Part shown: positions 16,745 to 24,596 of the stretch, in pieces
Layout: each line of letters starts with the position of its first letter
Numbering within the stretch: the first letter of the stretch is position 1
Assembly (NCBI GenBank): GCA_028279945.1
Contig: JANQMT010000183.1
Coordinates: forward strand, 1-49,142
Direction of reading: 5' to 3'
Source of the DNA: JAKSCF01 sp028279945
Lineage (GTDB): Bacteria > Bacillota > Clostridia > Peptostreptococcales > JAAYPU01
Length of the DNA stretch: 49,142 nucleotides
The notes under the pieces: generated by a model
Told to the model about the DNA's origin: nothing
Database searches by the model: none
The model's input: only the letters and a program-made list of their open reading frames with translations
Translations under genes and position numbers: made by a program

Positions 16745-16750
16745 TATAAT
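16745..16750 (+). promoter_or_regulatory. -10 box before ruvC
   Basis: A TATAAT at 16745-16750 lies 30 bases upstream of the ruvC start. TTTTAA about 18 bases earlier could be a weak -35. On the other strand a TATAAT near 16690-16695 could serve argR-recN. Confidence 0.5.
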
Positions 16751-16779
16751 ACAGTATTATTAGACATGGGAGAAAATGT

Positions 16780-17283
16780 ATGCGTATATTAGGAATAGAT
16801 CCGGGTTATGCAATATTAGGATACGGCATTATAGAAGTAGAAGGCAATCGTTTTAAACCAATGGACTACGGTTCAATTATGACCGACTCAAAAATGATAA
16901 TGCCATTGAGATTAAAAAAGATATATAATGAATTATGTGAATTGATCATAAAATATGGTCCGGAAGAAGTAGCCATTGAAGAACTCTTCTTCAATAAAAA
17001 TACCAAGACAGCTTTACTCGTAGGTCAAGCCAGAGGAGCTGCCATTTTAGCGTGTGCCAATAATAATATTGAAATATTTGAATATACACCTTTACAAATT
17101 AAACAAGCCCTTGTAGGCTATGGTAGAGCAGAAAAAAAGCAAATACAATTGATGGTTAGACACATTTTAAACCTAAAAGAAACCCCAAAACCAGATGATA
17201 CAGCAGATGCCCTAGCTACTGCAATATGCCATTCAAATTCAAGAACTTATAAAAGAAAAGTTGCCCTAACACGGAATTTCTGA
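16780..17283 (+). CDS. ruvC: Crossover junction endodeoxyribonuclease RuvC
   Basis: RuvC cuts Holliday junctions presented by RuvAB. Catalytic acids are visible at Asp7 (GIDPG), Glu67/68 (AIEELFF), and Asp139, Asp140 and Asp143 (PDDTADALA). The 167 residues are close to the usual length. The last residues (VALTRNF) and the stop are encoded by the left copy of the 18-bp direct repeat that bounds the 300-bp insert, so the C-terminus was set by that insertion or already shared its sequence. Confidence 0.96.
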   Translation: MRILGIDPGYAILGYGIIEVEGNRFKPMDYGSIMTDSKMIMPLRLKKIYNELCELIIKYGPEEVAIEELFFNKNTKTALLVGQARGAAILACANNNIEIFEYTPLQIKQALVGYGRAEKKQIQLMVRHILNLKETPKPDDTADALATAICHSNSRTYKRKVALTRNF

Positions 17284-17577
17284 AGCCCTAGCAGTAATCT
17301 TTGATTACGTCGCAGGTCTTATACAGAAACTCTCCAATCTTTGATTGGCTAAGAGTTTTTCAGTTTAATTCCGATGTAGGTCATTCGCCACGAGACAGCA
17401 ATTTTGAAGCCCTAGCAGTAATCTCCGATTACGTTGCAGGTCTCATGCAAGGAGAAAAGTGGAACTATCCAATCTCTGATTGGCTAAAGTTGCCATTCGC
17501 AGAGTGGAAATCTCTGATTTCGTCTTCTCCACTGCCTAATTGCGTCTTCGAGACGGCGAGTTGCCCTAACACGGAAT
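17260..17577. repeat. 300-bp insert of mini-hairpins between ruvC and ruvA, bounded by 18-bp direct repeats
   Basis: GTTGCCCTAACACGGAAT occurs at 17260-17277 and again at 17560-17577, exactly 300 bases apart. In between are five perfect 6-bp hairpins with three-base loops: GTAATC/GATTAC at 17294-17308 and 17418-17432, CCAATC/GATTGG at 17334-17348 and 17469-17483, and GAAATC/GATTTC at 17507-17521. There is also a CGTCT-TCG-AGACG hairpin near 17543. A 42-base unit starting TGAAGCCCTAGCAG is itself repeated (17281, 17405). An open frame across it (17301-17594) is repeat-derived and not called as a gene. Confidence 0.8.
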
Positions 17578-17613
17578 CTTTGATTGTAAAGTAATAATTA
17601 CTGGAGGAAGATA

Positions 17614-18204
17614 ATGCTAAATTATATTAAGGGGAAAGTAACCGGTATTTTGGAAAATGGTATTGTATTGGAGAACAATGGAATAGGATATCAAATTTTT
17701 GTACCTCAGCTTTCGATACACCGTATTATGGAAAATCGAGAAGAACTATTGATATATACAGAGATGATCCTTCGAGAAGACAGTATCAGCCTTTATGGTT
17801 TTGTAAATAGAGAAGATATAGGGATATTTAAGAAGTTGATGACGGTTAATGGCGTTGGTGCAAAAGCTGCTTTGTCCATTATGTCCACATTTCCTACCGC
17901 TGAACTTCAAAAAATAATAGCATTTGAGGACGACCGTTCTTTAGTAAAAGCACCCGGAATAGGAAAGAAAACAGCTCAAAGAATTGTTTTGGAGCTTAAG
18001 GATAAATTAGGGGATATTGCAGATTATGACCAAAATTCTATGACAGGAACAGAAAAAGGCATTAAAGAGGAAACCATTGAAGCTTTGGTAAGCTTAGGCT
18101 ACTCAAGAAGTGAAGCACTTGACGGCATACGACAAGTATCCAAAGAGACAAACAGCGTAGAAGATATGATAAAGTATGCATTAATAGCTCTCAGCAAGCA
18201 ATAA
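17614..18204 (+). CDS. ruvA: Holliday junction DNA helicase RuvA
   Basis: RuvA binds four-way junctions and recruits RuvB. The 196-residue protein has the N-terminal OB domain (MLNYIKGKVTGILENGIVLE), two helix-hairpin-helix motifs (MTVNGVGAKAALSIM and VKAPGIGKKTAQRIVLELKD), and the C-terminal RuvB-binding three-helix domain (ALVSLGYSRSEA). GGAGGAAG lies close before the ATG. The repeat insert separates it from ruvC. Confidence 0.97.
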   Translation: MLNYIKGKVTGILENGIVLENNGIGYQIFVPQLSIHRIMENREELLIYTEMILREDSISLYGFVNREDIGIFKKLMTVNGVGAKAALSIMSTFPTAELQKIIAFEDDRSLVKAPGIGKKTAQRIVLELKDKLGDIADYDQNSMTGTEKGIKEETIEALVSLGYSRSEALDGIRQVSKETNSVEDMIKYALIALSKQ

Positions 18205-18223
18205 TATGTTAAGGAGTGGAAAT

Positions 18224-19249
18224 ATGGAGGGTGAAGAAAGAATTCTGACTACAGAAGCTATGATAAATGAACAAGATGTTGAAGCAGGTTTAAGACCTAA
18301 ATTACTAAATGAATATATCGGTCAAAAAAATGTAGCGGAGAATTTAAAAATATTTATTGATGCAGCGCGTATGCGGGATGAGGCTTTGGATCATGTATTG
18401 CTCTATGGTCCTCCTGGGCTGGGTAAAACAACCTTAGCCTGTATTATTGCCAATGAAATGGGTGTAAAAATAAAAGTTACATCCGGACCTGCAATAGAGC
18501 GATCCGGTGATTTGGCTGCAATTTTAACAAACCTTGAAGAGAATGATGTCTTGTTTATTGATGAGATACATCGGCTGAATCGTTCCGTTGAAGAAATATT
18601 ATATTCGGCAATGGAAGATTTTGTATTGGATATTGTGGTGGGAAAAGGTCCTGCTGCTCGGTCAATACGGCTGGATCTGTCAAAATTCACTTTAGTAGGA
18701 GCAACCACCAGAGCAGGGAGTGTATCACCGCCATTAAGAGATCGATTTGGTGTTATATCCAAATTAGAGTTATACAAGCAGTCTGAGTTAGAAAAAATTA
18801 TAAAGCGTTCTGCTTATATTTTAAACATTGATATTGACCCACCATCTTTAAAAGAAATGGCCCGACGTTCAAGAGGAACACCAAGAATTGCAAACCGACT
18901 TCTTAAGCGCGTACGAGATTTTTCTCAAGTAAAAGGCAACGGCAAAATTAATATTGACATTGCCAACAAAGCACTAAATTCTCTTGGAATAGATCAAATG
19001 GGTTTGGAAAAATTAGATAGAGAAATACTTAAAATGATCATTCACAAATTTAACGGCGGACCTGTAGGCATAGAAACCATTTCAGCGGCAGTAGGAGAAG
19101 AGAAAATCACCATCGAAGATGTATATGAACCATATCTGCTTCAAGCAGGATTTATACATAGAACACCAAAAGGTAGAATAGCTGCACAACAAGCATATCA
19201 GCATTTAGGATTAGAGAAGGATGAAGATGAGCAGATTGTTTTTAAATAA
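18224..19249 (+). CDS. ruvB: Holliday junction DNA helicase RuvB
   Basis: RuvB is the AAA+ motor of branch migration. In the 341-residue product Walker A is GPPGLGKT (62-69), Walker B is in VLFIDEIHRL, sensor 1 is in LVGATTRAG, and the C-terminal winged helix ends in HRTPKGRIAA. The ATG at 18224 is preferred to 18206 because AAGGAG sits at 18211-18216, after the earlier ATG. Confidence 0.97.
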   Translation: MEGEERILTTEAMINEQDVEAGLRPKLLNEYIGQKNVAENLKIFIDAARMRDEALDHVLLYGPPGLGKTTLACIIANEMGVKIKVTSGPAIERSGDLAAILTNLEENDVLFIDEIHRLNRSVEEILYSAMEDFVLDIVVGKGPAARSIRLDLSKFTLVGATTRAGSVSPPLRDRFGVISKLELYKQSELEKIIKRSAYILNIDIDPPSLKEMARRSRGTPRIANRLLKRVRDFSQVKGNGKINIDIANKALNSLGIDQMGLEKLDREILKMIIHKFNGGPVGIETISAAVGEEKITIEDVYEPYLLQAGFIHRTPKGRIAAQQAYQHLGLEKDEDEQIVFK

Positions 19250-19265
19250 TAATTCGGGGGATATA

Positions 19266-20906
19266 ATGATGGGAAAAAGAATAATGATATGGCTAATGGT
19301 AATGATATGTTGGATACCTATTCCGGTAAATGCAGAATACGATATACCTGAGTATGTTAAAGTAGGTGTAAGGAGCGGCAGTAATGCTGTAGCCACAGTA
19401 AAGTTAGCATCTGGCACGGGTTTTGACTTTGGCTATCTATCAGAAGGTAATTTTATCAGCTTATATGATCTATCTCATATCCAAAATTTATATGCAAGAA
19501 AAGACAGTTATTTCATTCACTTAAATGACTATTTTTATGAATACAATTATAATCCTCAAAAAGATGAAAATAACTCAAATATTACCGGACCAATTCATAT
19601 TCAATTGGGTGGAAGCTTTTCATCTAAAACGGATGCAGTTGATTTTATCAATTCTATAGAAGCTTTTAACCTTAGCCCCTTTCTTGCATTAGACGGAAAA
19701 TGGAAAGTATGGCTTGGATTTTATACGTCATATGACCAAGCAGAAAAACGGTTTGATGAGCTGAAGTATATTTTGCCGGATATTGATTTGACTGTTATCT
19801 CTAAGAATAGTAAGAGGGTACAGGTACTAGATGAAAAGGGAGATATACTTTTTATTTACAATCCAAGTAATGGTGATTATTACTTTAGTCCAAAGGATGA
19901 TGCTTTGATTACCATGGACAATAAGGAGTTTAGAGGCAGCATAATGATCAAAAATGCATCCAATGGGAATATGACGCTCATTAATCGATTAAAAATGGAT
20001 AAATATTTGTATGGTGTACTGCCTAAAGAAATGTCATATACTGCACCTATAGAGGCTTTAAAAGCGCAATCGGTAGCTGCAAGAAATTATGCTGTTGTTA
20101 ACATCAATCGACATAAAAATGAAAATTTTCATGTATGTGCCTCTACGCATTGTCAAGTTTATGGGGGATATTCAGTTGAAAAACAATCATGCATCGAAGC
20201 CGTAGATGCTACCAGTAATATGATATTATTACATGATGGCGTGCCTATCTCTACTTATTATCATAGCAATAGCGGAGGGCATACAGAGAATATTGAAAAT
20301 GTATGGGAAAGCGCAATACCATATTTAAAAGGTGTAAAAGATCCTTTTTCGGAAGATTATTTATGGGAAATATCTTATACACCAAAAGAATTGTCCGATG
20401 TATTGAGAATAAAAGGTTACAATATAGGAGAAATTCTAGATGTATATGTCGGTGGAATTTCAGAATTTGGCAGTGTACAGGTACTTGTGGTAGAAGGAAC
20501 TGAAGGCACAGTTGCTTTAGAGAAAGATAATATTCGAAAAATCTTAGGGTATACTACAATAAAATCTCTGAAATTCGGGATATATAAAGATAACGCTTTA
20601 TGTATTGAGAACAACTTATTAAAACAAAATCAGAAGGTTGAAAATATTTCTATTATTAATGGTGACGGTGAAGTTACAAAGCTAATTGCCGGTGAAAGTA
20701 TGATGATAACAAATGGTATGGAGATAGGGCCATTTTTAGAGAAACAAGTAACCGATGCATATTATTTCAAAGGCAATGGGTATGGACATGGAATAGGAAT
20801 GAGTCAAAATGGTGCAATCGCTATGGCAAATAGCGGATACACATTTGAAGAAATATTGAAACACTACTATACGAATGTATCATTGGTTGAAATTGTTGAA
20901 AATTAA
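19266..20906 (+). CDS. Secreted SpoIID/LytB-domain protein with SPOR-like region
   Basis: A signal peptide (MMGKRIMIWLMVMICW...VNA) is followed by a SPOR-like region (about 100-175, HIQLGGSFSSKTDAVDF) and a SpoIID/LytB domain (from about 240: LYGVLPKEMSYTAPIEALKA, then the Cys-containing STHCQVYGG and the end GYGHGIGMSQNGA). SpoIID proteins are lytic transglycosylases acting on denuded glycan. The open frame could start at 19221 inside ruvB, but GGGGG before the ATG at 19266 and the signal peptide decide for 19266. Location in a ruvB-queA operon is common in Clostridia; sporulation specificity is not shown. Confidence 0.9.
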   Translation: MMGKRIMIWLMVMICWIPIPVNAEYDIPEYVKVGVRSGSNAVATVKLASGTGFDFGYLSEGNFISLYDLSHIQNLYARKDSYFIHLNDYFYEYNYNPQKDENNSNITGPIHIQLGGSFSSKTDAVDFINSIEAFNLSPFLALDGKWKVWLGFYTSYDQAEKRFDELKYILPDIDLTVISKNSKRVQVLDEKGDILFIYNPSNGDYYFSPKDDALITMDNKEFRGSIMIKNASNGNMTLINRLKMDKYLYGVLPKEMSYTAPIEALKAQSVAARNYAVVNINRHKNENFHVCASTHCQVYGGYSVEKQSCIEAVDATSNMILLHDGVPISTYYHSNSGGHTENIENVWESAIPYLKGVKDPFSEDYLWEISYTPKELSDVLRIKGYNIGEILDVYVGGISEFGSVQVLVVEGTEGTVALEKDNIRKILGYTTIKSLKFGIYKDNALCIENNLLKQNQKVENISIINGDGEVTKLIAGESMMITNGMEIGPFLEKQVTDAYYFKGNGYGHGIGMSQNGAIAMANSGYTFEEILKHYYTNVSLVEIVEN

Positions 20907-20927
20907 ATATAAATAGGAGAATATACG

Positions 20928-21962
20928 ATGCACATAGATGAATTTGATTATGATTTACCGGAAGGGCTTATTGCCCAGCAGCCATTGGAAAAAAGAAATC
21001 AATCCAGATTAATGGTGATTAATAAGCAAACCGGATCAATAAAGCACCACAACTTTGATAATATATTAGATTACCTGCAAGCAGGAGATTGTTTGGTTTT
21101 AAACGACTCCAAAGTAATCCCGGCCAGACTTTTTGGAACTAAGAAGGATACGGGTGCCAAAATAGAGTTTTTGTTAATAAAGCAATTAAATGATGATCAT
21201 TGGGAAACCATGGTTAAACCCGGAAAACGTGTAAAGCCGGGAGATATAATTATTTTTGGAGAAAATGAAGAACTAAGTGCTGAGGTTTTAGAGTATGGGG
21301 AAGACGGCACGCGTACGGTTCATTTTGACTATGAAGGTATTTTTCTGGAAATTTTAGATCGAGTGGGACATATGCCGTTACCACCTTATATTAAAAGAGA
21401 GAGCCGGCAGTCGGATAAAAATAGATATCAAACGGTTTATTCAAAAAATGAAGGTTCCGTAGCAGCGCCTACGGCAGGGTTACACTTTACAAATGAGTTA
21501 ATTGCTGCGCTTCAATCAAAAGGTATCAACATTGCGTATGTAACACTTCATGTGGGTATTGGAACATTTAAGCCTGTAAAGGCGGATAATATTTTAGACC
21601 ATCATATGCACTTTGAAGAGTATCACATCAATGAAAAAAATGCAAAAATTATTAATGATACAAAAGCTTCAGGAGGAAGAATTATAGCTGTGGGAACAAC
21701 ATCCACACGTACTCTGGAAAGTGTTGCAGATGAACAAGGCAGGGTACATCCTACTGCTAAATCAACCGACCTCTTTATCTATCCAGGATATCAATACAAA
21801 ATCGTTGACGGTTTGATTACCAATTTTCATCTTCCTAAGTCCACGTTGTTAATGCTGGTATCAGCTTTTTATAATAAGGAAGGAATATTAGAAGCATACC
21901 AAACAGCTGTAAAAGAGGAATACCGATTTTTCAGCTATGGAGATGCGATGTTTATATATTAG
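20928..21962 (+). CDS. queA: S-adenosylmethionine:tRNA ribosyltransferase-isomerase
   Basis: QueA adds the cyclopentene-forming ribosyl group in queuosine synthesis. The N-terminus FDYDLPEGLIAQQPLEKRNQ and the motifs VLNDSKVIPARLFG, GSVAAPTAGLHFT and HVGIGTFKPVK are diagnostic. The 344 residues match the family. It comes directly before tgt, the enzyme that provides its substrate. Confidence 0.97.
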   Translation: MHIDEFDYDLPEGLIAQQPLEKRNQSRLMVINKQTGSIKHHNFDNILDYLQAGDCLVLNDSKVIPARLFGTKKDTGAKIEFLLIKQLNDDHWETMVKPGKRVKPGDIIIFGENEELSAEVLEYGEDGTRTVHFDYEGIFLEILDRVGHMPLPPYIKRESRQSDKNRYQTVYSKNEGSVAAPTAGLHFTNELIAALQSKGINIAYVTLHVGIGTFKPVKADNILDHHMHFEEYHINEKNAKIINDTKASGGRIIAVGTTSTRTLESVADEQGRVHPTAKSTDLFIYPGYQYKIVDGLITNFHLPKSTLLMLVSAFYNKEGILEAYQTAVKEEYRFFSYGDAMFIY

Positions 21963-21998
21963 AGGAAATAAATTGATATTTAACCGGAGGATACATTA

Positions 21999-23129
21999 AT
22001 GGATGCTGTAACATACGAACTGAAAAAAACTTGTAGTAAAACCAGAGCAAGATTAGGAAAATTAAAAACACCTCATGGTGAAATTGATACACCGATTTTT
22101 ATGCCTGTAGGAACTCAAGCTACCGTAAAAGCTATGAGGCCGGAGGAGTTAAAAAATATAGGTGCTCAAATTATCCTTTCCAATACTTATCATTTATATT
22201 TAAGGCCGGGTCATGAACTTATAAAAGCGGCGGGAGGTCTTCATAAATTTATGAATTGGGATAAACCAATTCTGACGGATAGCGGCGGTTTTCAAGTGTT
22301 CAGCCTTGGTGATTTGAGAAAAATAACAGAGGAAGGCGTTGCATTCAGATCCCATATTGATGGGTCAAAACATTTTATATCTCCGGAAATAGCTGTAGAA
22401 ATACAGAATGCACTGGGAGCGGATATCATAATGGCTTTTGATGAATGTGCACCTTATCCTGCCGACAGAGAATATGTTAGAAAATCTTTGGAAAGAACGA
22501 CCAGATGGGCAAAGCGATGCAAGGAAGCCCATAAAAATACTCATAAACAATCTTTATTTGGTATTGTACAAGGCGGTATGCATAAGGATTTGAGATATCA
22601 AAGTGCTTGTGAAATTACTGAATTGGATTTCCCCGGATATGCACTTGGAGGCCTCAGCGTAGGAGAGCCTAAAGAGATTATGTATGAGGTATTGGATTAT
22701 GCCGTAGATTATTTACCGGCTCAAAAAGCCAGATATTTAATGGGTGTAGGCAGCCCGGATTACTTATTAGAAGGGGTAGAAAAAGGCATTGATATGTTTG
22801 ACTGTGTTTTACCTACGAGAATCGCTCGAAATGGTACAGCTATGACATGTAAAGGAAAAGTGGTTATCAAAAATGCAGCTTACGAAAGGGACTTCACATC
22901 TTTAGATGATGAGTGTGATTGTTATACATGTAAAAATTATTCAAGAGCCTATTTAAGACATCTTTTTAAAGCCAATGAGATGATGTCTGCAATGCTTTTA
23001 TCTCATCATAACCTTTACTTCTTGCTTAACTTAATGGAAAAAGTAAGAGAGGCAATAAGAGAAGACCGCTTCTACCAATTTAAGCAAGAATTTTATAAAA
23101 AATATGGAGAAAATAATGATCAACAATGA
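21999..23129 (+). CDS. tgt: tRNA-guanine transglycosylase
   Basis: Tgt exchanges guanine-34 for preQ1 in GUN-anticodon tRNAs. In the 376 residues the catalytic Asp is in LTDSGGFQVFS, the second Asp lies in FDCVLPTRIARNGTA, and the zinc site is CDCYTCKNYSRAYLRHL. Length and order after queA are standard. CCGGAGG precedes the ATG. Confidence 0.97.
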   Translation: MDAVTYELKKTCSKTRARLGKLKTPHGEIDTPIFMPVGTQATVKAMRPEELKNIGAQIILSNTYHLYLRPGHELIKAAGGLHKFMNWDKPILTDSGGFQVFSLGDLRKITEEGVAFRSHIDGSKHFISPEIAVEIQNALGADIIMAFDECAPYPADREYVRKSLERTTRWAKRCKEAHKNTHKQSLFGIVQGGMHKDLRYQSACEITELDFPGYALGGLSVGEPKEIMYEVLDYAVDYLPAQKARYLMGVGSPDYLLEGVEKGIDMFDCVLPTRIARNGTAMTCKGKVVIKNAAYERDFTSLDDECDCYTCKNYSRAYLRHLFKANEMMSAMLLSHHNLYFLLNLMEKVREAIREDRFYQFKQEFYKKYGENNDQQ

Positions 23130-23403
23130 ATCTCTCATAAAATTTGTCTTTTTTTACTTGGTATTAATAAATGTTATCGGATTTACATTAATGGGTGTAG
23201 ATAAGAATCGATCTGTCAGGCATAAATGGCGTATTAGAGAAAAAACTTTTTTTGTTATTGCACTTATTGGAGGGAGTTTAGGGACATATGTCGGGATGAA
23301 GACATGGAAGCATAAAACAAAGCATAGATATTTTGTTTGGGGAATACCGGGTATATTAATGATTCAATTTCTCCTTGTTTATCTGGTATTTACAAAATGG
23401 TAA
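23116..23403 (+). CDS. DUF1294 membrane protein
   Basis: The 95-residue product has three predicted membrane segments and the DUF1294 signature: GVDKNRSVRHKWRIREKTFF, then LIGGSLGTYVGMKTWKHKTKH. Function is unknown for the family. It overlaps tgt by 14 bases; the ATG at 23116 is chosen over 23104 because GGAG at 23106-23109 then serves as its ribosome site. Confidence 0.88.
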   Translation: MINNESLIKFVFFYLVLINVIGFTLMGVDKNRSVRHKWRIREKTFFVIALIGGSLGTYVGMKTWKHKTKHRYFVWGIPGILMIQFLLVYLVFTKW

Positions 23404-23512
23404 ATCTTTTTTTAGTCATTTAAAATTAGAATACAGTTAAAAATTTATTTTTGTTTTATTTTTGTTATATTTTATAGTATAATCATATTTGAATATTGAA
23501 AGGAGGATTTTT

Positions 23513-23902
23513 ATGTTTAATGGTCAACAATTATCATTGCTATTTCCAATTCTATTAATATTTGTTTTTTATTTCTTGCTAATAAGGCCGCAAAAAAAGC
23601 GTGAAAAGCAGATAAATGAAATGAGAAACAACCTTAAAGTTGGAGACAAAGTTGTAACTATAGGCGGAATTAACGGAAAAATCATAAAAATCAAGGACGA
23701 TAAAATCACCATAGAAGTTGGTGCTGACAAAGTAAGAATCGAAATGATGAGATGGTCAATATCTTCTAAAGATGGACAACCCGGTGCAGGATCAGATAAG
23801 AAAGGTAAAAAGACCGAAGAAAAACCTGAAATTTCCGAAAAAATTGAAGTACAGGATGAAAAACCTGCTGAAGATAACAAGCAAAAAGATGATGAGCAAT
23901 AA
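23513..23902 (+). CDS. yajC: Preprotein translocase subunit YajC
   Basis: YajC associates with SecDF at the translocon. One N-terminal membrane helix (LFPILLIFVFYFLLIRPQKK) is followed by the conserved NLKVGDKVVTIGGINGKI and a charged lysine/glutamate tail. The product is 129 residues from the ATG at 23513, with AGGAGG 6 bases before it; an earlier frame start at 23489 has no ribosome site. A TATAAT at 23478-23483 may be its -10 box. secDF lies six kilobases on. Confidence 0.94.
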   Translation: MFNGQQLSLLFPILLIFVFYFLLIRPQKKREKQINEMRNNLKVGDKVVTIGGINGKIIKIKDDKITIEVGADKVRIEMMRWSISSKDGQPGAGSDKKGKKTEEKPEISEKIEVQDEKPAEDNKQKDDEQ

Positions 23903-23903
23903 G

Positions 23904-23932
23904 AAGAAGCATTTGGCTTCTTTTTATTTTTT
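23904..23932 (+). terminator. Terminator after yajC
   Basis: AAGAAGC/GCTTCTT with a short loop is followed by TTTATTTTTTTT, beginning right after the stop codon. Confidence 0.75.
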
Positions 23933-24034
23933 TTGAAATTTAGGCTGTGTTTTTGTACAAGATACCAGCTAACAGTAATAATTTGAAAATCGAGCAAATA
24001 TAATATATCAAAACTGAATAAATGGGGTGTTTAT

Positions 24035-24418
24035 TTGCTTGATCAAAATAATTTAAAAAACCGTGTCAGTATTTACATAAAATCCTTAATTGCCGGATTA
24101 GCAGTTTGTTTAATACTGATGTTTCTTTTAAGCTTGATAATGAGATTTACACCGATGACAGAAAAATGGATTGGGTACTATAGTTTAGGGATTGTTGCAT
24201 TTTCGTGTATGTTCACAGGTATTACGGCAGGATATTACAAAAGGAAAATGGGACTTTTAAATGGACTGATTCATTCTATTGTATTACTTTTTGTTTTATT
24301 TGTTATTTATTATTTTGCTGTAGAGAATATTGCTTTCAAAAATATGCTGCATATACGACATTTGATTTGTTTGGCTTGTGGCGCGTTAGGTGGAATGATT
24401 GGTGTAAACGCCAAATGA
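24035..24418 (+). CDS. TIGR04086 family membrane protein
   Basis: This 127-residue protein has four hydrophobic segments and little else, matching the TIGR04086 family that in Clostridia usually sits just before the SCIFF peptide and its maturase. Function is unknown. The TTG at 24035 is the likely start, with GGGGTG about 6 bases before it. Here a molybdoenzyme gene separates it from its usual SCIFF neighbours. Confidence 0.82.
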   Translation: MLDQNNLKNRVSIYIKSLIAGLAVCLILMFLLSLIMRFTPMTEKWIGYYSLGIVAFSCMFTGITAGYYKRKMGLLNGLIHSIVLLFVLFVIYYFAVENIAFKNMLHIRHLICLACGALGGMIGVNAK

Positions 24419-24456
24419 AAATGGAATATGAATATTGTCTTTTGTTTGATATAATA

Positions 24457-24488
24457 ATCATGTATTTTAAAATACGTGATTTTTTTTA
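24457..24488 (+). terminator. Terminator after the TIGR04086 gene
   Basis: ATCATGTATTTT pairs with AAAATACGTGAT (one G-U or mismatch position), followed by a T-run. Confidence 0.8.
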
Positions 24489-24530
24489 GCTATCATTTTT
24501 GATTGATGTTCGGGAGCTGCAATGTAATCT

Positions 24531-24567
24531 TGAAGCCCTAAAAAAAATCATTTACAGAGTGGAAATA
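24531..24567. repeat. Decayed piece of the ruvC-ruvA repeat family
   Basis: TGAAGCCCTA (24531-24540) and CAGAGTGGAAAT (24555-24566) both occur in the 17281-17521 insert, in the same order, but the hairpins between are gone. This shows that the family is dispersed in this genome. Confidence 0.5.
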
Positions 24568-24596
24568 GTTAAATCCAATAATGTGAGGTGAAAAAA

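Noticed and set aside
17281..17446. CRISPR array in the ruvC-ruvA gap
   Set aside because: The repeated units are palindromes of about 15 bases at irregular distance, the 42-base unit occurs only twice, there are no unique spacers of even length, and no cas genes are present.
17301..17594. Open frame of 97 codons between ruvC and ruvA
   Set aside because: It lies wholly within the hairpin repeat insert, its codons follow the repeat pattern (ISDYVAGL, ISDWLKLPF), and it has no ribosome site. It is a by-product of the repeat.
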